DNA of 64,000 bases, taken from Ectopseudomonas mendocina (GTDB lineage Bacteria > Pseudomonadota > Gammaproteobacteria > Pseudomonadales > Pseudomonadaceae). Below, in pieces: positions 1 to 10,207 of this stretch. The stretch is taken from the NCBI RefSeq assembly GCF_007049795.1, contig NZ_SCFY01000014.1, positions 109,880 through 173,879 of the forward strand, given 5' to 3'. The number at the start of each line of letters is the position of its first letter. The stretch's first letter is position 1. The position numbers and the translations under genes are program-made. Under the pieces are notes generated by a model that did not search any database, was not told where the DNA came from, and worked only from the letters and a program-made list of their open reading frames with translations.

Positions 1-1
1 A

Positions 2-256
2 GACAACTGCCATAGCTTCAAGGTCAGCGAAGCATTGGTCGCCGATTTCCTGCGTCACGACCTCCTCATCACCCACAGCCAGGAGCACGCCTGGTACCTC
101 CACGGCCCCTGCCATGCCCATGGAATCTTGAGCACCCGTTACGGTGAATGGCAGTGGCAGCTACTCAATCTGGGCACCGCGCGGATTACAGCGGCCATAG
201 GTGAAACCTTCGTGCTGAGTGATCCGCGGGAGGAGTCTTCGCTGGAAGGGGATTGA
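2..256 (+). CDS. C-terminal part of a hypothetical protein (runs off the left edge)
   Basis: The frame is open from the first bases of the window to the TGA at 254-256, so this is the last 84 codons of a longer gene. The visible part is rich in His and Trp (HSQEHAWYLHGPCHAHG) and ends in an acidic tail. I do not recognise the family and see no catalytic motif or membrane segment. A start inside the window (for example the TTG at 35) is possible but unlikely, because the frame continues upstream of it. Confidence 0.5.
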   Translation, partial: DNCHSFKVSEALVADFLRHDLLITHSQEHAWYLHGPCHAHGILSTRYGEWQWQLLNLGTARITAAIGETFVLSDPREESSLEGD

Positions 257-343
257 GAACAGAGCAGCAAGCACAACTACGGCCTTGCCCTTACTCCGCC
301 TTCCTGCCTAGGCTGTGCCCTTTCGCTTGATTTGGACCTTGCC

Positions 344-1210
344 ATGGAAAACCGGCAGAGCTGGCGCCAACGCCTCTACATCATCATCTTCGAAACCAGC
401 ACGCCGGCCGCTCAGCGCTTCGACAACTGGCTGCTGGTGACCATCCTTGCCAGCCTGGTGGTGGTGATGCTCGACAGCATCGAGCACTTCCACAACCAGC
501 ACGCTGCTGTGTTCGGCGCGCTGGAGTGGTTTTTCACCGCGCTGTTCGCCATCGAGTACGGCTTGCGCCTGTACAGCTCGCCCAAGCCGATGCGCTATGC
601 CTTCAGTTTCTTCGGCCTGGTGGATCTGCTCGCAGTGCTGCCTGCGATCCTGGCGTTGGTGTTCGCCGATGCGCAGTACCTGATGATCGTCCGCGTCATC
701 CGCATGATCCGTATCTTCCGTGTGCTCAAGCTGCGCCAGTACCTGACCCAAGCCAACTTCCTGCTGGTAGCGCTGCGCGGCAGCAAGCAGAAGATCGTGG
801 TGTTTCTGGTATGCGTCTCGACCCTGGTCACCGTGTATGGCGCGCTGATGTACGTCATCGAAGGCCCAGCCAATGGCTTCACCAGCATTCCTACTGGTAT
901 CTACTGGGCGGTGGTGACGCTGACCACCGTAGGTTTCGGCGACATCACTCCGCAAACTCCCGTAGGCCAGATGCTCGCTACGCTGGTGATGATCACCGGC
1001 TACTCGATCATCGCCGTGCCTACCGGTATTTTCACCGCCGAACTGGCCAACGCCATGCGCCAGGATGGGCTGATGGAGCATGACTGCCCGCATTGTCGCA
1101 AGAACCGTCACGAGTACAGTGCGGCGTTCTGTAGCCGCTGCGGTGGACCGCTGTTCAGCAGACAGGTAGAGCCGTCAGCCTCGACGCAAAACACACCTGA
1201 AACAGACTGA
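344..1210 (+). CDS. Voltage-gated-type potassium channel (ion transporter family) with C-terminal zinc-ribbon-like motif
   Basis: A 288-residue inner-membrane cation channel subunit. It has the six-segment architecture: hydrophobic segments from about residue 30, an Arg-rich S4-like stretch at 117-131 with Arg every third position (RVIRMIRIFRVLKLR), a pore helix, and the selectivity filter TVGFGD at 195-200, followed by a last membrane helix. The filter predicts K+ selectivity. The C-terminus carries two CxxC pairs (Cys248/251 and Cys263/266), a zinc-ribbon-like module unusual for a small Kv-type channel. I chose the ATG at 344; a TTG four codons upstream is also in frame. A hairpin with a T-run follows the gene, so it is probably monocistronic. 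The family call is firm; gating and substrate are inferred. Confidence 0.85.
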   Translation: MENRQSWRQRLYIIIFETSTPAAQRFDNWLLVTILASLVVVMLDSIEHFHNQHAAVFGALEWFFTALFAIEYGLRLYSSPKPMRYAFSFFGLVDLLAVLPAILALVFADAQYLMIVRVIRMIRIFRVLKLRQYLTQANFLLVALRGSKQKIVVFLVCVSTLVTVYGALMYVIEGPANGFTSIPTGIYWAVVTLTTVGFGDITPQTPVGQMLATLVMITGYSIIAVPTGIFTAELANAMRQDGLMEHDCPHCRKNRHEYSAAFCSRCGGPLFSRQVEPSASTQNTPETD

Positions 1211-1240
1211 AGCAAAACCGATTGGCCAGCGCGTGGTCAT

Positions 1241-1275
1241 AAAGTCGCCCTGTGGGCTATAAAGCCCGACTTTTT
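1241..1275 (+). terminator. Probable Rho-independent terminator of the potassium channel gene
   Basis: AAAGTCG and CGACTTT pair around an inner hairpin (GGGCT-ATAA-AGCCC), and the 3' arm runs into TTTTT. It lies 30 bases after the channel stop codon and just before the ribosome binding site of the next gene. Confidence 0.65.
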
Positions 1276-1293
1276 AGCTAAAGGAAGCGCGCC

Positions 1294-2751
1294 ATGGCCG
1301 TTACCACCAATGAATCCACCGCACCTGCCAAGGCTGCCTGGATTGGTCTGATTCTGGGCCCCTTGCTACTGCTCGTATGCCTGGTCACCGAGCCGCCAGC
1401 AGGCCTCTCCAGCACCGCCTGGGCCACCATCGGCCTGACCCTGCTGATGGCCACCTGGTGGTCGACCGAAGCCATTCCGATCCCGGCCACTTCGTTGCTG
1501 CCGATCCTGTTGATCCCGGCGCTGAGCATCGACAGCCTCAACGCCGCCACCGCGCCCTACGCCAACCCGACCATCTACCTGTTCCTCGGTGGTTTCGTCC
1601 TGGGCCTGGCTATGGAGCGCTGGAACCTGCACAAGCGCATCGCGCTGATGACGCTGCTGGCCATGGGCAGCAAGCCGAGCCGGCAGATCGCTGGTTTCAT
1701 GATGGCCACGGCCTTTCTCAGCATGTGGGTGAGCAACACTGCGACCACCATCATGATGCTGCCTATCGGCCTTTCGGTAATCGGCATGCTCACCAGCGAG
1801 AAGAGCACCGGCGAAGCCGATCGTGAGCGCTTCGCCACTGCCTTGCTGCTGGCGATTGCCTACGCCGCCAGTGTCGGTGGCATCGCCACGCTGATCGGTA
1901 CCCCACCGAATGCCTTGCTGGCCGCCTTCCTCGCCGACAACTATGACGTACAGATCGGCTTCGGCCAGTGGATGCTGCTCGGCGTGCCAGTAGCCGTGAT
2001 CATGCTGGCGTTCATCTGGTGGTGGCTGACCCGTGGTGGTTTCAACCTGGCCGGTCATGACAGCACGCAACTGATCCGTAGCGAGCTGGCCGAACTCGGA
2101 CCACTGAGCCGTGGCGAGAAGCTGGTGGCGCTGGTGTTTGTCACTACCGCGCTGGCCTGGGTATTCCAGCCGCTGATCTCCGGCTGGGTGCCCGGCGTCA
2201 ACGACACCAGCATCGCCATTGCTGCGGCGCTGGCGCTGTTCATGATTCCGGTGGACGTCAAACAGCGCGTGTTCCTGATGAACTGGGAAAGCGCCAGCAA
2301 ACTGCCCTGGGGCGTGCTGCTGCTGTTCGGCGGCGGCCTGTCGCTGGCGGGCGTGATTCGCAGCACCGGCCTGGCCGAATGGATCGCACAGAGCCTGGGG
2401 GCGCTGGGCGCCCTGCCGGTGATCGCGATGATCGGCGTGGTGGTGCTGGTGATCATCTTCCTCACCGAAGTCACCTCCAACACTGCCACCGCAGCAGCCT
2501 TCCTGCCGCTGCTGGGGGCATTGGCCGTCTCGCAGGGCATGCCGGCCGAGCTGCTGGCGATTCCTGCCGCCATCGCTGCCAGTTGCGCCTTCATGATGCC
2601 AGTGGCGACGCCGCCCAATGCCATCGTGTTCGGCACCGGGCATATGAAGATACAGTCGATGATCAAGGCGGGTTTCGTCCTCAACCTGTTCGGCGTGGTG
2701 CTGGTGACGCTGATCTGCTATCTGCTGGTGGGCATGATCTGGGCGCATTGA
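1294..2751 (+). CDS. DASS/SLC13-family anion (dicarboxylate) transporter
   Basis: A 485-residue inner-membrane secondary carrier of the divalent anion:Na+ symporter family, with about a dozen hydrophobic segments. It shows the two inverted-repeat signature loops of this family, SNTATT near residue 147 and TSNTATAA near residue 394, and an intervening GTPPNA loop. These form the Na+ and carboxylate sites in known members such as VcINDY. Likely substrates are C4-dicarboxylates or related anions, but the sequence alone does not fix this. The ATG at 1294 is preceded by AAAGGAAG. A strong hairpin follows the stop, so the gene appears to be a single unit converging on the ccm operon. Confidence 0.88.
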   Translation: MAVTTNESTAPAKAAWIGLILGPLLLLVCLVTEPPAGLSSTAWATIGLTLLMATWWSTEAIPIPATSLLPILLIPALSIDSLNAATAPYANPTIYLFLGGFVLGLAMERWNLHKRIALMTLLAMGSKPSRQIAGFMMATAFLSMWVSNTATTIMMLPIGLSVIGMLTSEKSTGEADRERFATALLLAIAYAASVGGIATLIGTPPNALLAAFLADNYDVQIGFGQWMLLGVPVAVIMLAFIWWWLTRGGFNLAGHDSTQLIRSELAELGPLSRGEKLVALVFVTTALAWVFQPLISGWVPGVNDTSIAIAAALALFMIPVDVKQRVFLMNWESASKLPWGVLLLFGGGLSLAGVIRSTGLAEWIAQSLGALGALPVIAMIGVVVLVIIFLTEVTSNTATAAAFLPLLGALAVSQGMPAELLAIPAAIAASCAFMMPVATPPNAIVFGTGHMKIQSMIKAGFVLNLFGVVLVTLICYLLVGMIWAH

Positions 2752-2770
2752 GCACGGATCACAACCAACG

Positions 2771-2796
2771 AAAACGGCGCCTTCGGGCGCCGTTTT
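2771..2796 (+). terminator. Rho-independent terminator after the DASS transporter
   Basis: The perfect stem AAAACGGCGC / GCGCCGTTTT has a short loop and ends in TTTT. It sits 20 bases after the transporter stop codon. Because the stem is symmetric in A/T flanks it could also stop the convergent ccm transcript. Confidence 0.85.
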
Positions 2797-2862
2797 CATA
2801 TGCGGTTGTAAGGTGAGTGCGACCTGCCAGGTCGATTTGCAGGTTTCACCCGCCCTACGCGA

Positions 2863-3189
2863 TCAGCGGTTCTGATACTGACGAAACAACCCCGGCGGAA
2901 TGCCAGAGCTGTCGGTTTCCTTCCACGGCCCGCCGGCTTGCGAAGACCAGCTCCAGCCGCCGTCCCAGCGGTAGAAGATGCGCTCGCGGTAGTACAGATC
3001 ACGTGCGCCTTCGACTACATAGACGCCCAGTCCCGGATTCCAGTGGCTCTTCACCCCAGGCGGCGGCGCATAGCGCGGGTGCGATGGCTGCTGTACCGGT
3101 GGCAAGTCACCCACCGGCGCGCTCGGTTGCTGCAGTACGCAGCCACTCAGGCCGAGCCCGAGTGCGCAGGCCAGCACCAGACGCTTCAC
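2863..3189 (-). CDS. Small lipoprotein at the end of the ccm operon
   Basis: 108 residues with a lipoprotein signal peptide ([17 protein letters not shown]; lipobox LSGC, Cys17), so it is predicted to be anchored in a membrane and face the periplasm. The mature part is Pro-rich at first ([16 protein letters not shown]) and then Trp/Tyr/Gly-rich, with no catalytic motif. It starts with GTG and overlaps the ccmI stop codon by four bases, so it is translated as the last gene of the cytochrome c maturation operon. Conserved position suggests an accessory envelope role, but function is unknown. Confidence 0.7.
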   Translation of the reverse strand: MKRLVLACALGLGLSGCVLQQPSAPVGDLPPVQQPSHPRYAPPPGVKSHWNPGLGVYVVEGARDLYYRERIFYRWDGGWSWSSQAGGPWKETDSSGIPPGLFRQYQNR

Positions 3190-4397
3190 TGGGTCTGCCC
3201 GTCGCGGCTGTCGATCAGCAGCGCCTGAACGTCACGGGCGGTGTTGGCGACCGGGCCAGTCTGGCCGGTCCATTCGCCCTGGGTGGCGTTACCCGCACGG
3301 GATACACGTGCCACCAGTTGCACCTGGTCGAATCGGGAAATCTTCAGTTCGGGCATCATCGCATCCACATCGGAAAGGCTGATCTGCACCGGCAGGTCGG
3401 AGACCTTCAGGCGTTTGACTGCCAGCGGCATCGGCGGGCCACTGAGTGCTCGGGCGAAGACGAATACGGCATCGCCCGGCTGCACGTTCTGCTGCACCTC
3501 GGGCGACAGCGACACGCTGACCTCCAACGCATGCACCTTGGCACTCGGCGCTGCTGCCGCACTGGGCTGCTCGCCCTCGCCCATCTGCTGACGGGCGCGC
3601 TCGATACCACCGGCGATAGCCGCACGCGACGGGTCCTGCTCCGGCAGCACGGCGACCAGGCGCTCCCAGTAACGCACGGCATCAGCATAGCGCTGGTTTT
3701 CATAAGCGGCGATACCAAGCAGGCCCAGGCTGGTGACCTCTTGCGGGTCGGCCTTCAGCGCTTCGTCGGTGAGCGTCTGCATCTGCTCGCTCCACTGCTT
3801 GCCTTCAGCGAAGTACAGCGCCTGCGCCCACTGGCCGAGCAGTTCCGGGGCTCGCCCGGCAATCTCCACGGCACGCTCGAACGCCTTGGCGGCATCGCCA
3901 GCACGCTCCTGCGCCATGTAGGTACGGCCGAGGAAGTACCAGGCCTCGGCGGAGTCTGGCTGCTGCTGGACAGTCTGCTCCAGACGCGCAGTCATTTCCT
4001 CGATGCTCTGCGGCTGCGCAGCGGCCAGCTGGCGAGTCTGCTCGACCTGATCGATGGCGCCCCAATGCAGGTACAGAGCCACGCCCAGCACGGGTACCAG
4101 CAGCGCCGAGACCAACGGAATCTTGCCGCCAAGCACGCTGCTGCGGCGCTGCACGCCTTCGGTGTCATCGAGCAGCTCGCGCGCCGCTTCGGCGCGGCCG
4201 GCCTCCATCTGCGCGTCATCGAGCACGCCAGCCTGACGCTGGTTTTCCAGCTCCTGCAGGCGTTCCTGATAGAGGGCGACGTTGAGTGCGGTACGGTCTT
4301 CTTCAGCCTGCAGCTTGCGAATACGCAGAACCGGAATCAGCAGAAACGCCAGGGCAGTCAGCAACAGCAGCCCAGCGGGCAACCAGAAATCGATCAT
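3186..4397 (-). CDS. ccmI: CcmI, apocytochrome c chaperone of heme ligation
   Basis: 403 residues. An N-terminal membrane helix (about 4-24) is followed by a cytoplasmic coiled-coil/leucine-zipper-like stretch, a second membrane helix near residues 95-112, and a long periplasmic domain with TPR-type helical repeats ([25 protein letters not shown]). The C-terminal third is a beta-rich domain typical of the longer CcmI/CycH proteins. CcmI hands apocytochrome c to the CcmF/CcmH ligase at the periplasmic face. The start overlaps the ccmH stop by four bases. Confidence 0.93.
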   Translation of the reverse strand: MIDFWLPAGLLLLTALAFLLIPVLRIRKLQAEEDRTALNVALYQERLQELENQRQAGVLDDAQMEAGRAEAARELLDDTEGVQRRSSVLGGKIPLVSALLVPVLGVALYLHWGAIDQVEQTRQLAAAQPQSIEEMTARLEQTVQQQPDSAEAWYFLGRTYMAQERAGDAAKAFERAVEIAGRAPELLGQWAQALYFAEGKQWSEQMQTLTDEALKADPQEVTSLGLLGIAAYENQRYADAVRYWERLVAVLPEQDPSRAAIAGGIERARQQMGEGEQPSAAAAPSAKVHALEVSVSLSPEVQQNVQPGDAVFVFARALSGPPMPLAVKRLKVSDLPVQISLSDVDAMMPELKISRFDQVQLVARVSRAGNATQGEWTGQTGPVANTARDVQALLIDSRDGQTQ

Positions 4398-4882
4398 CGG
4401 TCTTTCTTGTCCTGAGAGGCTTGTTCGAGCAACGCGGCGAGGCGCGCCTGCTCATCGGCGGAGAGGCCAGCGGCTGGGCGATTCTTCTGCTCGCTACGGC
4501 GACGCAGAACGATCACTCCGAGCACGCCGAACCCCAGTACCAGCAGGCCGGCCGGGCCATACCAAAGCAGCAGCGTGCGGCTGGTCAGCGGCGGTTTGTA
4601 GAGCACGAAATCGCCATAGCGCGAGACCAGGAAATCGATGATCTCGTCGTTGCTCTTGCCCGCTTCAAGCAAGCGGTAGATCTCGTTGCGCAGGTCCATG
4701 GCGATCGGCGCATCGGAATCGGCGATGTTCTGGTTCTGGCACTTCGGGCAACGCAGCTCTTCGACCAGATTGCGATAACGCTGACGCTCGGCCTCATTGG
4801 CGAACTCGAAGGTATCGATGGCAGCATGCGCGCTGGCCAATAGCCCAAGCGCCAGACCGGCAGAAATCAACAGGCGCTTCAT
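4394..4882 (-). CDS. ccmH: CcmH, thiol-reducing subunit of cytochrome c heme lyase
   Basis: 162 residues: a signal peptide ending near SAHA, a periplasmic domain with the redox motif [11 protein letters not shown], then one membrane helix ([19 protein letters not shown]) and a charged cytoplasmic tail. The CxxC reduces the apocytochrome heme-binding cysteines together with CcmG. The frame stays open upstream to 5095, but the ATG at 4882 gives the signal peptide and a four-base overlap with the ccmG stop, so this start was chosen. It is the short form; the TPR part found at the C-terminus of E. coli CcmH is the separate ccmI gene here. Confidence 0.94.
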   Translation of the reverse strand: MKRLLISAGLALGLLASAHAAIDTFEFANEAERQRYRNLVEELRCPKCQNQNIADSDAPIAMDLRNEIYRLLEAGKSNDEIIDFLVSRYGDFVLYKPPLTSRTLLLWYGPAGLLVLGFGVLGVIVLRRRSEQKNRPAAGLSADEQARLAALLEQASQDKKDR

Positions 4883-5418
4883 GGCTGGGCCTCGTCGACC
4901 AACTGCTGGTAGATCGGCGCCAGCTGCTCGCGCCAGACGCGCTCGTCGATGGTGCCGACGAACTTGTGGCGAATGATGCCCTTGGCATCGACGAAGAAGG
5001 TCTCCGGCGCGCCGTATACGCCCAGGTCCAGACCGAGGCTGCCCTTGGCATCTTCGATATTGAGCTGATAGGGGTTGTGCAGGTCGCGCAACCACTTCTG
5101 CGCCGGCTCGCGCTGATCCTTGTAGTTGACCCCGTGGATCACTACGCCGGCCTCGGCCAGCTTGTTCAACACCGGATGCTCATGACGGCAGGCCGGGCAC
5201 CAGGTGGCCCAGACGTTGACCAGCGCAGGCCGGCCCTTGATGTCAGCCTCAGTGAGGGTGCGCTCGGGATCGTCCAGCGACCGCAGGCTGAAAGCCGGGA
5301 ACGGCTTGCCGATCAGCGCCGAAGGCAGTTCGGATGGATCGAGGAACAGGCCGCGATAGAGGAATACGGCGATGGCGAGAAAAGCCAGCAGCGGCAACAG
5401 CAGGAGCAGGCGTCTCAT
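4879..5418 (-). CDS. ccmG: CcmG/DsbE, membrane-anchored periplasmic thioredoxin of cytochrome c maturation
   Basis: 179 residues: an N-terminal membrane anchor (LLLLLPLLAFLAIAVFLY) followed by a thioredoxin fold with the active site WCPAC (Cys74, Cys77) in the context VNVWATWCPAC, and the cis-Pro region GVYGAPETFF characteristic of DsbE/CcmG. It receives electrons from the DsbD/CcdA route and keeps apocytochrome c or CcmH reduced. It overlaps ccmF and ccmH by four bases each. Confidence 0.95.
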   Translation of the reverse strand: MRRLLLLLPLLAFLAIAVFLYRGLFLDPSELPSALIGKPFPAFSLRSLDDPERTLTEADIKGRPALVNVWATWCPACRHEHPVLNKLAEAGVVIHGVNYKDQREPAQKWLRDLHNPYQLNIEDAKGSLGLDLGVYGAPETFFVDAKGIIRHKFVGTIDERVWREQLAPIYQQLVDEAQP

Positions 5419-7388
5419 GCGCTGGCCTCCTGCATGCCAAGGGCTTCACGCACGCGGGTTCTGACCTTGATCCGGTAGCGCTTGTCGGCCGCGGCGAGGA
5501 AGCCACCGAAGCCCATCAGCAGCGCGCCCAGCCAGATCCAGCGGACGAACGGCTTGATGTGAATGCGTACAGCCCAGGCGCCCTGCTCCAGTGGCTCACC
5601 GAGGGCGACGAACAGGTCGCGAGTGAAGCCAGCATCGATGCCCGCCTCGGTCATGGTCGCCTGCTGCACGGTGTACAAACGCTTCTCCGGGTGCAGCACC
5701 TTGATCTGCCGCTCGCCATCGAACACACGCACCGTGCCTTTATCGGAAATGAAGTTGGGCCCCTCGTGATGCACCGCACCCTCGAACTGGAAGCGATAGC
5801 CGGCCAGCTCCACGGAATCCCCCGGCGCCATACGCAGATCGCGCTCGTAGCTGCCAAGGCTGGTGAGCACCACGCCCAGGGCGCACACAGCGAAACCCAG
5901 GTGCGCCATCTGCATGCCCCAGTAGCTGCGGCTCAGGCTCGGCAGCCCCTTGATCAGACCCTTGTGGCGCGTCTTGTCGAGGATGTCACGCACGCCGGCG
6001 AGGATTACCCAGAAGGCCAGCAGGCAGACGGCCAGTACAGCCCAGTGGAAATCACCATGCAGGAAGGTGGCGATGACCGCCAGCACTACGCTGGCCACCA
6101 GTACCGGCGCCAGCATGCTGCCCAGCCATTTCAGCGGGGTATCCTTCCAGCGCACCAGTACGCCAACGCTGATCACCGCCATCAGCAGTGCCATCAGCGG
6201 CAGGAACAACGCGTTGAAGTATGGCGGGCCAACCGACAGCTTGGCGCCGGTCAGCGCATCGAGCACCAACGGGTAGAGGGTGCCGAGCAGAATCATCGCG
6301 GCCGACACCACCAGCACGATGTTGTTGACCAACAGCAGCGTCTCACGCGACCACAGGCCAAAGCCGACCTGGCTCTTGACCACCGGTGCGCGCACGGCGA
6401 ACAACGCCAGCGAACCACCCACCACCACCAGCAGGAAGGCGAGGATGAACACGCCGCGCTCCGGATCGGTAGCAAAGGCGTGTACCGAAGTCAGTACGCC
6501 GGAGCGAACCAGGAAGGTGCCCAACAGGCTCAGGGAGAAGGCGGCGATGGCCAGCAGTACGGTCCAGCTCTTGAACACCCCGCGCTTCTCGGTCACGGCG
6601 AGGGAGTGAATCAACGCGGTGCCCACCAACCAGGGCATGAAGGACGCGTTCTCTACCGGGTCCCAGAACCACCAGCCACCCCAGCCAAGCTCGTAGTAAG
6701 CCCACCAGGAGCCCAGGGCGATACCGATGCCGAGGAAGGCCCAGGCGATAATGGTCCACGGACGCGACCAGCGCGCCCAGGCGGCGTCCAGCTTGCCGCC
6801 GAGCAAGGCGGCGATGGCAAAGGCGAAGGCCACCGAGAAGCCGACATAGCCCATGTACAGCATCGGCGGATGCACGATCAGGCCGAAGTCCTGCAGCAAC
6901 GGGTTGAGGTCGCGGCCATCAACCGGCGAGTTCGGCAGCAGGCGTTCGAAGGGATTGGAGGTGACGATCAGGAACAGCAGGAAGCCGACACTGATCATGC
7001 CCATCACCGCCAACACGCGTGCAAGCATCTCTTCCGGCAGATGGCGCGAGAAGATCGCCACAGCGAAGGTCCAGCCGGCCAGGATCAAGGCCCACAGCAG
7101 CAAGGAGCCTTCGTGCGCGCCCCATACCGCGCTGAACTTGTAGTACCAGGGCAGCGCGCTGTTGGAGTTGTTGGCCACGTAGGCGACGGAGAAATCGTCG
7201 ACCATGAAGGCATAGGTCAGGCAGATGAAGGAGAACAGCAGAAAGGCGAACTGACCCCAGGCGGCCGGCTGCGCCAGGCTCATCCACTGGTGGTCACCAC
7301 GCCAGGCACCGATCAGCGGCAGCGTCGCCTGTACCAGACACAGGCACAGCGCCAGGATCATCGCCAGATGGCCGAGCTCGGGGATCAT
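5415..7388 (-). CDS. ccmF: CcmF, heme lyase core subunit
   Basis: 657 residues, polytopic (about 15 membrane segments). It contains the tryptophan-rich WWD heme-handling motif ([17 protein letters not shown]) and conserved periplasmic loops. CcmF takes heme from holo-CcmE and attaches it to the CXXCH motifs of apocytochromes. The length matches the family. Its start overlaps the ccmE stop by four bases, continuing the chain of overlaps. Confidence 0.96.
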   Translation of the reverse strand: MIPELGHLAMILALCLCLVQATLPLIGAWRGDHQWMSLAQPAAWGQFAFLLFSFICLTYAFMVDDFSVAYVANNSNSALPWYYKFSAVWGAHEGSLLLWALILAGWTFAVAIFSRHLPEEMLARVLAVMGMISVGFLLFLIVTSNPFERLLPNSPVDGRDLNPLLQDFGLIVHPPMLYMGYVGFSVAFAFAIAALLGGKLDAAWARWSRPWTIIAWAFLGIGIALGSWWAYYELGWGGWWFWDPVENASFMPWLVGTALIHSLAVTEKRGVFKSWTVLLAIAAFSLSLLGTFLVRSGVLTSVHAFATDPERGVFILAFLLVVVGGSLALFAVRAPVVKSQVGFGLWSRETLLLVNNIVLVVSAAMILLGTLYPLVLDALTGAKLSVGPPYFNALFLPLMALLMAVISVGVLVRWKDTPLKWLGSMLAPVLVASVVLAVIATFLHGDFHWAVLAVCLLAFWVILAGVRDILDKTRHKGLIKGLPSLSRSYWGMQMAHLGFAVCALGVVLTSLGSYERDLRMAPGDSVELAGYRFQFEGAVHHEGPNFISDKGTVRVFDGERQIKVLHPEKRLYTVQQATMTEAGIDAGFTRDLFVALGEPLEQGAWAVRIHIKPFVRWIWLGALLMGFGGFLAAADKRYRIKVRTRVREALGMQEASA

Positions 7389-7873
7389 TGTGCACTCTCC
7401 TGCTGATAGCCCTGTTTGGCAGCTTTGGCCTCATTGTGCTTCTGCATCATTCCGCTCTTTTCCAGCGCCTGCATGACTTCAGGCGGCATGTAATTCTCGT
7501 CGTGCTTGGCCAGCACCTCGTCGGCTACCAGCACGCCTTGTTCATTGACCCGGCCCAGGGCGACGATGCCCTGCCCTTCACGGAACAGATCCGGGAGGAT
7601 GCCGTGGTAGCGAATGGTCACGCCATGAGCGCCGTCGGTGACGACGAAGTCGACTTCCAGGGTATCCGCGGAACGCTTGACCGAGCCCTCTTCCACCAGG
7701 CCGCCGGCACGGATGCGAGTATCGACCGGCGCCTCGCCATTGGCGATCTGGCTCGGGGTGTAGAACAGGTTGATGTTCTCCTGCAGGGCGGTCAGCGCCA
7801 GTGCCACGGCGATGCTGACGCCGCAGAGGATGGCCAGAACGATGTACAGACGTTTCTTGCGAACCGGATTCAC
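7385..7873 (-). CDS. ccmE: CcmE, periplasmic heme chaperone
   Basis: 162 residues: a short cytoplasmic N-terminus (MNPVRKKRL), one membrane anchor, then an OB-fold beta-barrel domain. The motif [14 protein letters not shown] contains the His that binds heme covalently and the nearby Tyr, as in E. coli CcmE His130. It carries heme from CcmCD to CcmF. The flexible tail is Lys/Gln-rich. Confidence 0.95.
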   Translation of the reverse strand: MNPVRKKRLYIVLAILCGVSIAVALALTALQENINLFYTPSQIANGEAPVDTRIRAGGLVEEGSVKRSADTLEVDFVVTDGAHGVTIRYHGILPDLFREGQGIVALGRVNEQGVLVADEVLAKHDENYMPPEVMQALEKSGMMQKHNEAKAAKQGYQQESAQ

Positions 7874-8046
7874 TTCGACTTCTCCCGGCGCAAACGGCGC
7901 GCCTCGTCTTGCAGGTAACGGCGGCGCGCCAGGATCGGCAGCACCACATTCAACGCCAGGATCGCCAGGCTGATGCCGTAGGCGCTCCAGACGTAGGGGC
8001 CATGGGTACCCATGGCAAGGAATTCGGAAAAGGACGAAAAGCTCAT
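7870..8046 (-). CDS. ccmD: CcmD, small membrane subunit of the heme export complex
   Basis: 58 residues with one membrane helix ([19 protein letters not shown]) and a basic C-terminus ([16 protein letters not shown]), as expected for CcmD, which releases holo-CcmE from CcmABC. A longer open frame exists upstream, but the ATG at 8046 overlaps the ccmC stop by four bases and gives the normal family length and the conserved GPYVWSAYG entry to the helix. Confidence 0.92.
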   Translation of the reverse strand: MSFSSFSEFLAMGTHGPYVWSAYGISLAILALNVVLPILARRRYLQDEARRLRREKSK

Positions 8047-8798
8047 GCCTTGCCCTCCACCAGTGCCTGTACTTCGGCTTTCACCCAGCTGCTGCGCGCT
8101 TCGCGCTTTAGCACTTCCAGACGCATGCGATAGAGCAGCACGGCACCGAAGAAACAGTAGAAACCCAACACCGCCAGCAGTAGCGGCAGCCACATTTCCA
8201 CCGGCATCGCCGGTTTTTCGGTGATTTTGAAAGTGGCGGTCTGGTGCAGCGAGTTCCACCACTCCACCGAGTACTTGATGATCGGGATGTTGACCACGCC
8301 GACGATGGCCAGCACGGCACAGGCCTTGGCGGCGCTGTCGCGGTTGCTGATGGCGTTGCCCAGGGCGATGACGCCGAAGTAGAGGAACAGCAGGATCAGC
8401 ATCGAGGTCAGACGCGCATCCCAGACCCAGTAGGTGCCCCAGGTCGGTTTGCCCCAGATGGCGCCGGTGAGCAATGCAATAGCGGTCATCCAGGCACCGA
8501 TGGGGGCTGCCTGTTGCACGGCGACGTCTGCCAGCTTCATCTTCCAGACCAGGCCGACCAGGCCAGCAACGGCCAGCGTCACGTAGATAGACTGAGCGAG
8601 AAAGGCGGCAGGAACGTGGATGTAGATGATGCGAAAGCTGTTGCCCTGCTGGTAATCCGGCGGCGCGAACGCCAGGCCCCAGATCAGACCAGCCGCGCTC
8701 AGCAACACGGCAGCGATGCTGAGCCAGGGCAGCCAGCGGCCACTCATCTCATAGAACCACTTGGGCGAACCCCATTTGTGAAACCACGTCCAGTTCAT
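8043..8798 (-). CDS. ccmC: CcmC, heme-binding subunit that loads CcmE
   Basis: 251 residues, six membrane segments, with the WWD-type motif [13 protein letters not shown] in a periplasmic loop and flanking conserved histidines ([11 protein letters not shown] and the later NSLHQTATF). It presents heme to CcmE. Upstream of it is the only real gap in the operon (65 bases to ccmB); downstream it overlaps ccmD. Confidence 0.95.
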   Translation of the reverse strand: MNWTWFHKWGSPKWFYEMSGRWLPWLSIAAVLLSAAGLIWGLAFAPPDYQQGNSFRIIYIHVPAAFLAQSIYVTLAVAGLVGLVWKMKLADVAVQQAAPIGAWMTAIALLTGAIWGKPTWGTYWVWDARLTSMLILLFLYFGVIALGNAISNRDSAAKACAVLAIVGVVNIPIIKYSVEWWNSLHQTATFKITEKPAMPVEMWLPLLLAVLGFYCFFGAVLLYRMRLEVLKREARSSWVKAEVQALVEGKA

Positions 8799-8863
8799 GC
8801 TCGACTCATTATTCAGGCCTGATCCGGCGGTTGCCCGGTTCAGAGGTCAATCACGGTTCGTTG

Positions 8864-9535
8864 TTATTCGCCGACGCTGATGGTCAGACCGGCGGCAATC
8901 GCAAAAGGTGTCAGGGTCACTGCCAATGCAGTGAGGCTGGCCAGCCATAACAGATGGCCGGTAGCCGGCAGTCCTTGCAGGGCCGCCTGCAACGCCCCGC
9001 TGCCAAGAATCAGCACCGGGATGTACAGCGGCAGAATCAGCAGCGCCAGCAGCAGACCGCCGCGCTTGAGACCGACGGTGAGCGCGGCGCCCACCGCACC
9101 GAGCAGGCTCAGCACCGGGGTGCCGAGTAGCAGGGAAATCAGCAACACCGGCAGGCAACGCCCGGGCAAGCCGAGCATCAGCGCCAGCAAGGGCGCCAGC
9201 AGCACCAGCGCCAACCCACTGAATAGCCAGTGTGCCAGCACCTTGGCCAACACCAGAAGAGGCAGGGGGTGCGACGAAAGGACCCACTGTTCGAGCGAGC
9301 CGTCCTCGAAATCACTGCGGAAAAGCCCGTCCAGCGAGAGCAGCACGGCCAAAAGCGCCGCGACCCAGACCAGGCCAGGGGAAAGGGTTTGCAACAATTG
9401 CGTCTCTGGTCCCACCGCCAGCGGGAACAGCGCGATGACGATGGCGAAGAACACCAGCGGGTTGGCCAGATCGGACGGGCGGCGAGCGAGCAGGCGCATT
9501 TCGCGCGACAGCAGCTGTGTGAAAACGTTGCTCAT
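8864..9535 (-). CDS. ccmB: CcmB, membrane subunit of the Ccm ABC transporter
   Basis: 223 residues with six hydrophobic segments and the CcmB-family opening [23 protein letters not shown]. The open frame extends upstream to 9631, but the ATG at 9535 overlaps the ccmA stop by four bases and gives the usual length. With CcmA it forms the ATPase that drives release of holo-CcmE. Confidence 0.93.
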   Translation of the reverse strand: MSNVFTQLLSREMRLLARRPSDLANPLVFFAIVIALFPLAVGPETQLLQTLSPGLVWVAALLAVLLSLDGLFRSDFEDGSLEQWVLSSHPLPLLVLAKVLAHWLFSGLALVLLAPLLALMLGLPGRCLPVLLISLLLGTPVLSLLGAVGAALTVGLKRGGLLLALLILPLYIPVLILGSGALQAALQGLPATGHLLWLASLTALAVTLTPFAIAAGLTISVGE

Positions 9536-10176
9536 GCGGCGTACTGCCCCAGATCCAGATCGCGATAGGTCGCCGGTGTGCGTTGCAGACTGTGGTGAGT
9601 GGTCAGCACCACGACACCCCCACGCTCGCAATGGCCGGCCAGGTGCGCTTCGAGTTGCGCCACGCCACTCTTGTCCAGTGCGGTGAACGGCTCATCGAGC
9701 ACCCACAGCGGGGGTGTATCGGCCAGATAAAGACGGGCCAGCGCGACACGGCGCTGTTGGCCGGCCGACAGCGTATGACAGGGAACATCTTCGAAACCGC
9801 GCAGGCCGACCGCTTCCAGCGCCTGCCAGATCGCCTCGCGACTGGCCGGGCGATGCAGCGCGCAGAGCCAGGCCAGGTTCTCTTCGGCGCTCAGCAGGCC
9901 CTTGATGCCGGCGGCATGGCCAATCCACAACAGGTTGCGCGCCAACTCGCTGCGCTGCTCGGCCAGGGTCTGGCCCTGCAGGAGGATGTCACCGGAGGTC
10001 GGCTGACGCAGGCCCGCGATCAGCCGTAGCAAGCTGGTCTTGCCGCTGCCGTTGGGGCCGCTGATCTGCAACATGTCGCCCGGCTGCAGGGCGAAGTGCA
10101 ACTGCTCGAAGAGCATGCGCCAGTCCCGCTCACAGCTGAGCGCCACGGCTTCGAGAAGGGGAACGGGACGGGTCAT
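9532..10176 (-). CDS. ccmA: CcmA, ATP-binding subunit of the Ccm ABC transporter
   Basis: 214 residues with a full ABC ATPase motif set: Walker [10 protein letters not shown] (40-48), signature LSAGQQRR, Walker [13 protein letters not shown], and the switch His in LTTHH. It is the first gene of the ccm operon and diverges from the FliK-like gene across a 203-base spacer. Confidence 0.95.
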   Translation of the reverse strand: MTRPVPLLEAVALSCERDWRMLFEQLHFALQPGDMLQISGPNGSGKTSLLRLIAGLRQPTSGDILLQGQTLAEQRSELARNLLWIGHAAGIKGLLSAEENLAWLCALHRPASREAIWQALEAVGLRGFEDVPCHTLSAGQQRRVALARLYLADTPPLWVLDEPFTALDKSGVAQLEAHLAGHCERGGVVVLTTHHSLQRTPATYRDLDLGQYAA

Positions 10177-10207
10177 CGATACCTGGCAGGGTTAAAGTCG
10201 ACGGTGC

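Noticed and set aside
1366..2799. Minus-strand frame opposite the DASS transporter
   Set aside because: Shadow of a membrane protein gene; the product is a His/Gln/Asp-rich low-complexity chain with no ribosome binding site.
2845..2862. Partial copy of the GGGCGGGT palindromic repeat near the lipoprotein stop
   Set aside because: Only one degraded arm (ACCCGCCCTACG) can be recognised, too little for a repeat entry.
5334..7406. Long + strand open frame (690 codons) opposite ccmF
   Set aside because: It is the antisense shadow of ccmF. Its product is low-complexity, rich in His, Gln and Arg, with no domain, while the minus strand encodes a full CcmF with WWD motif.
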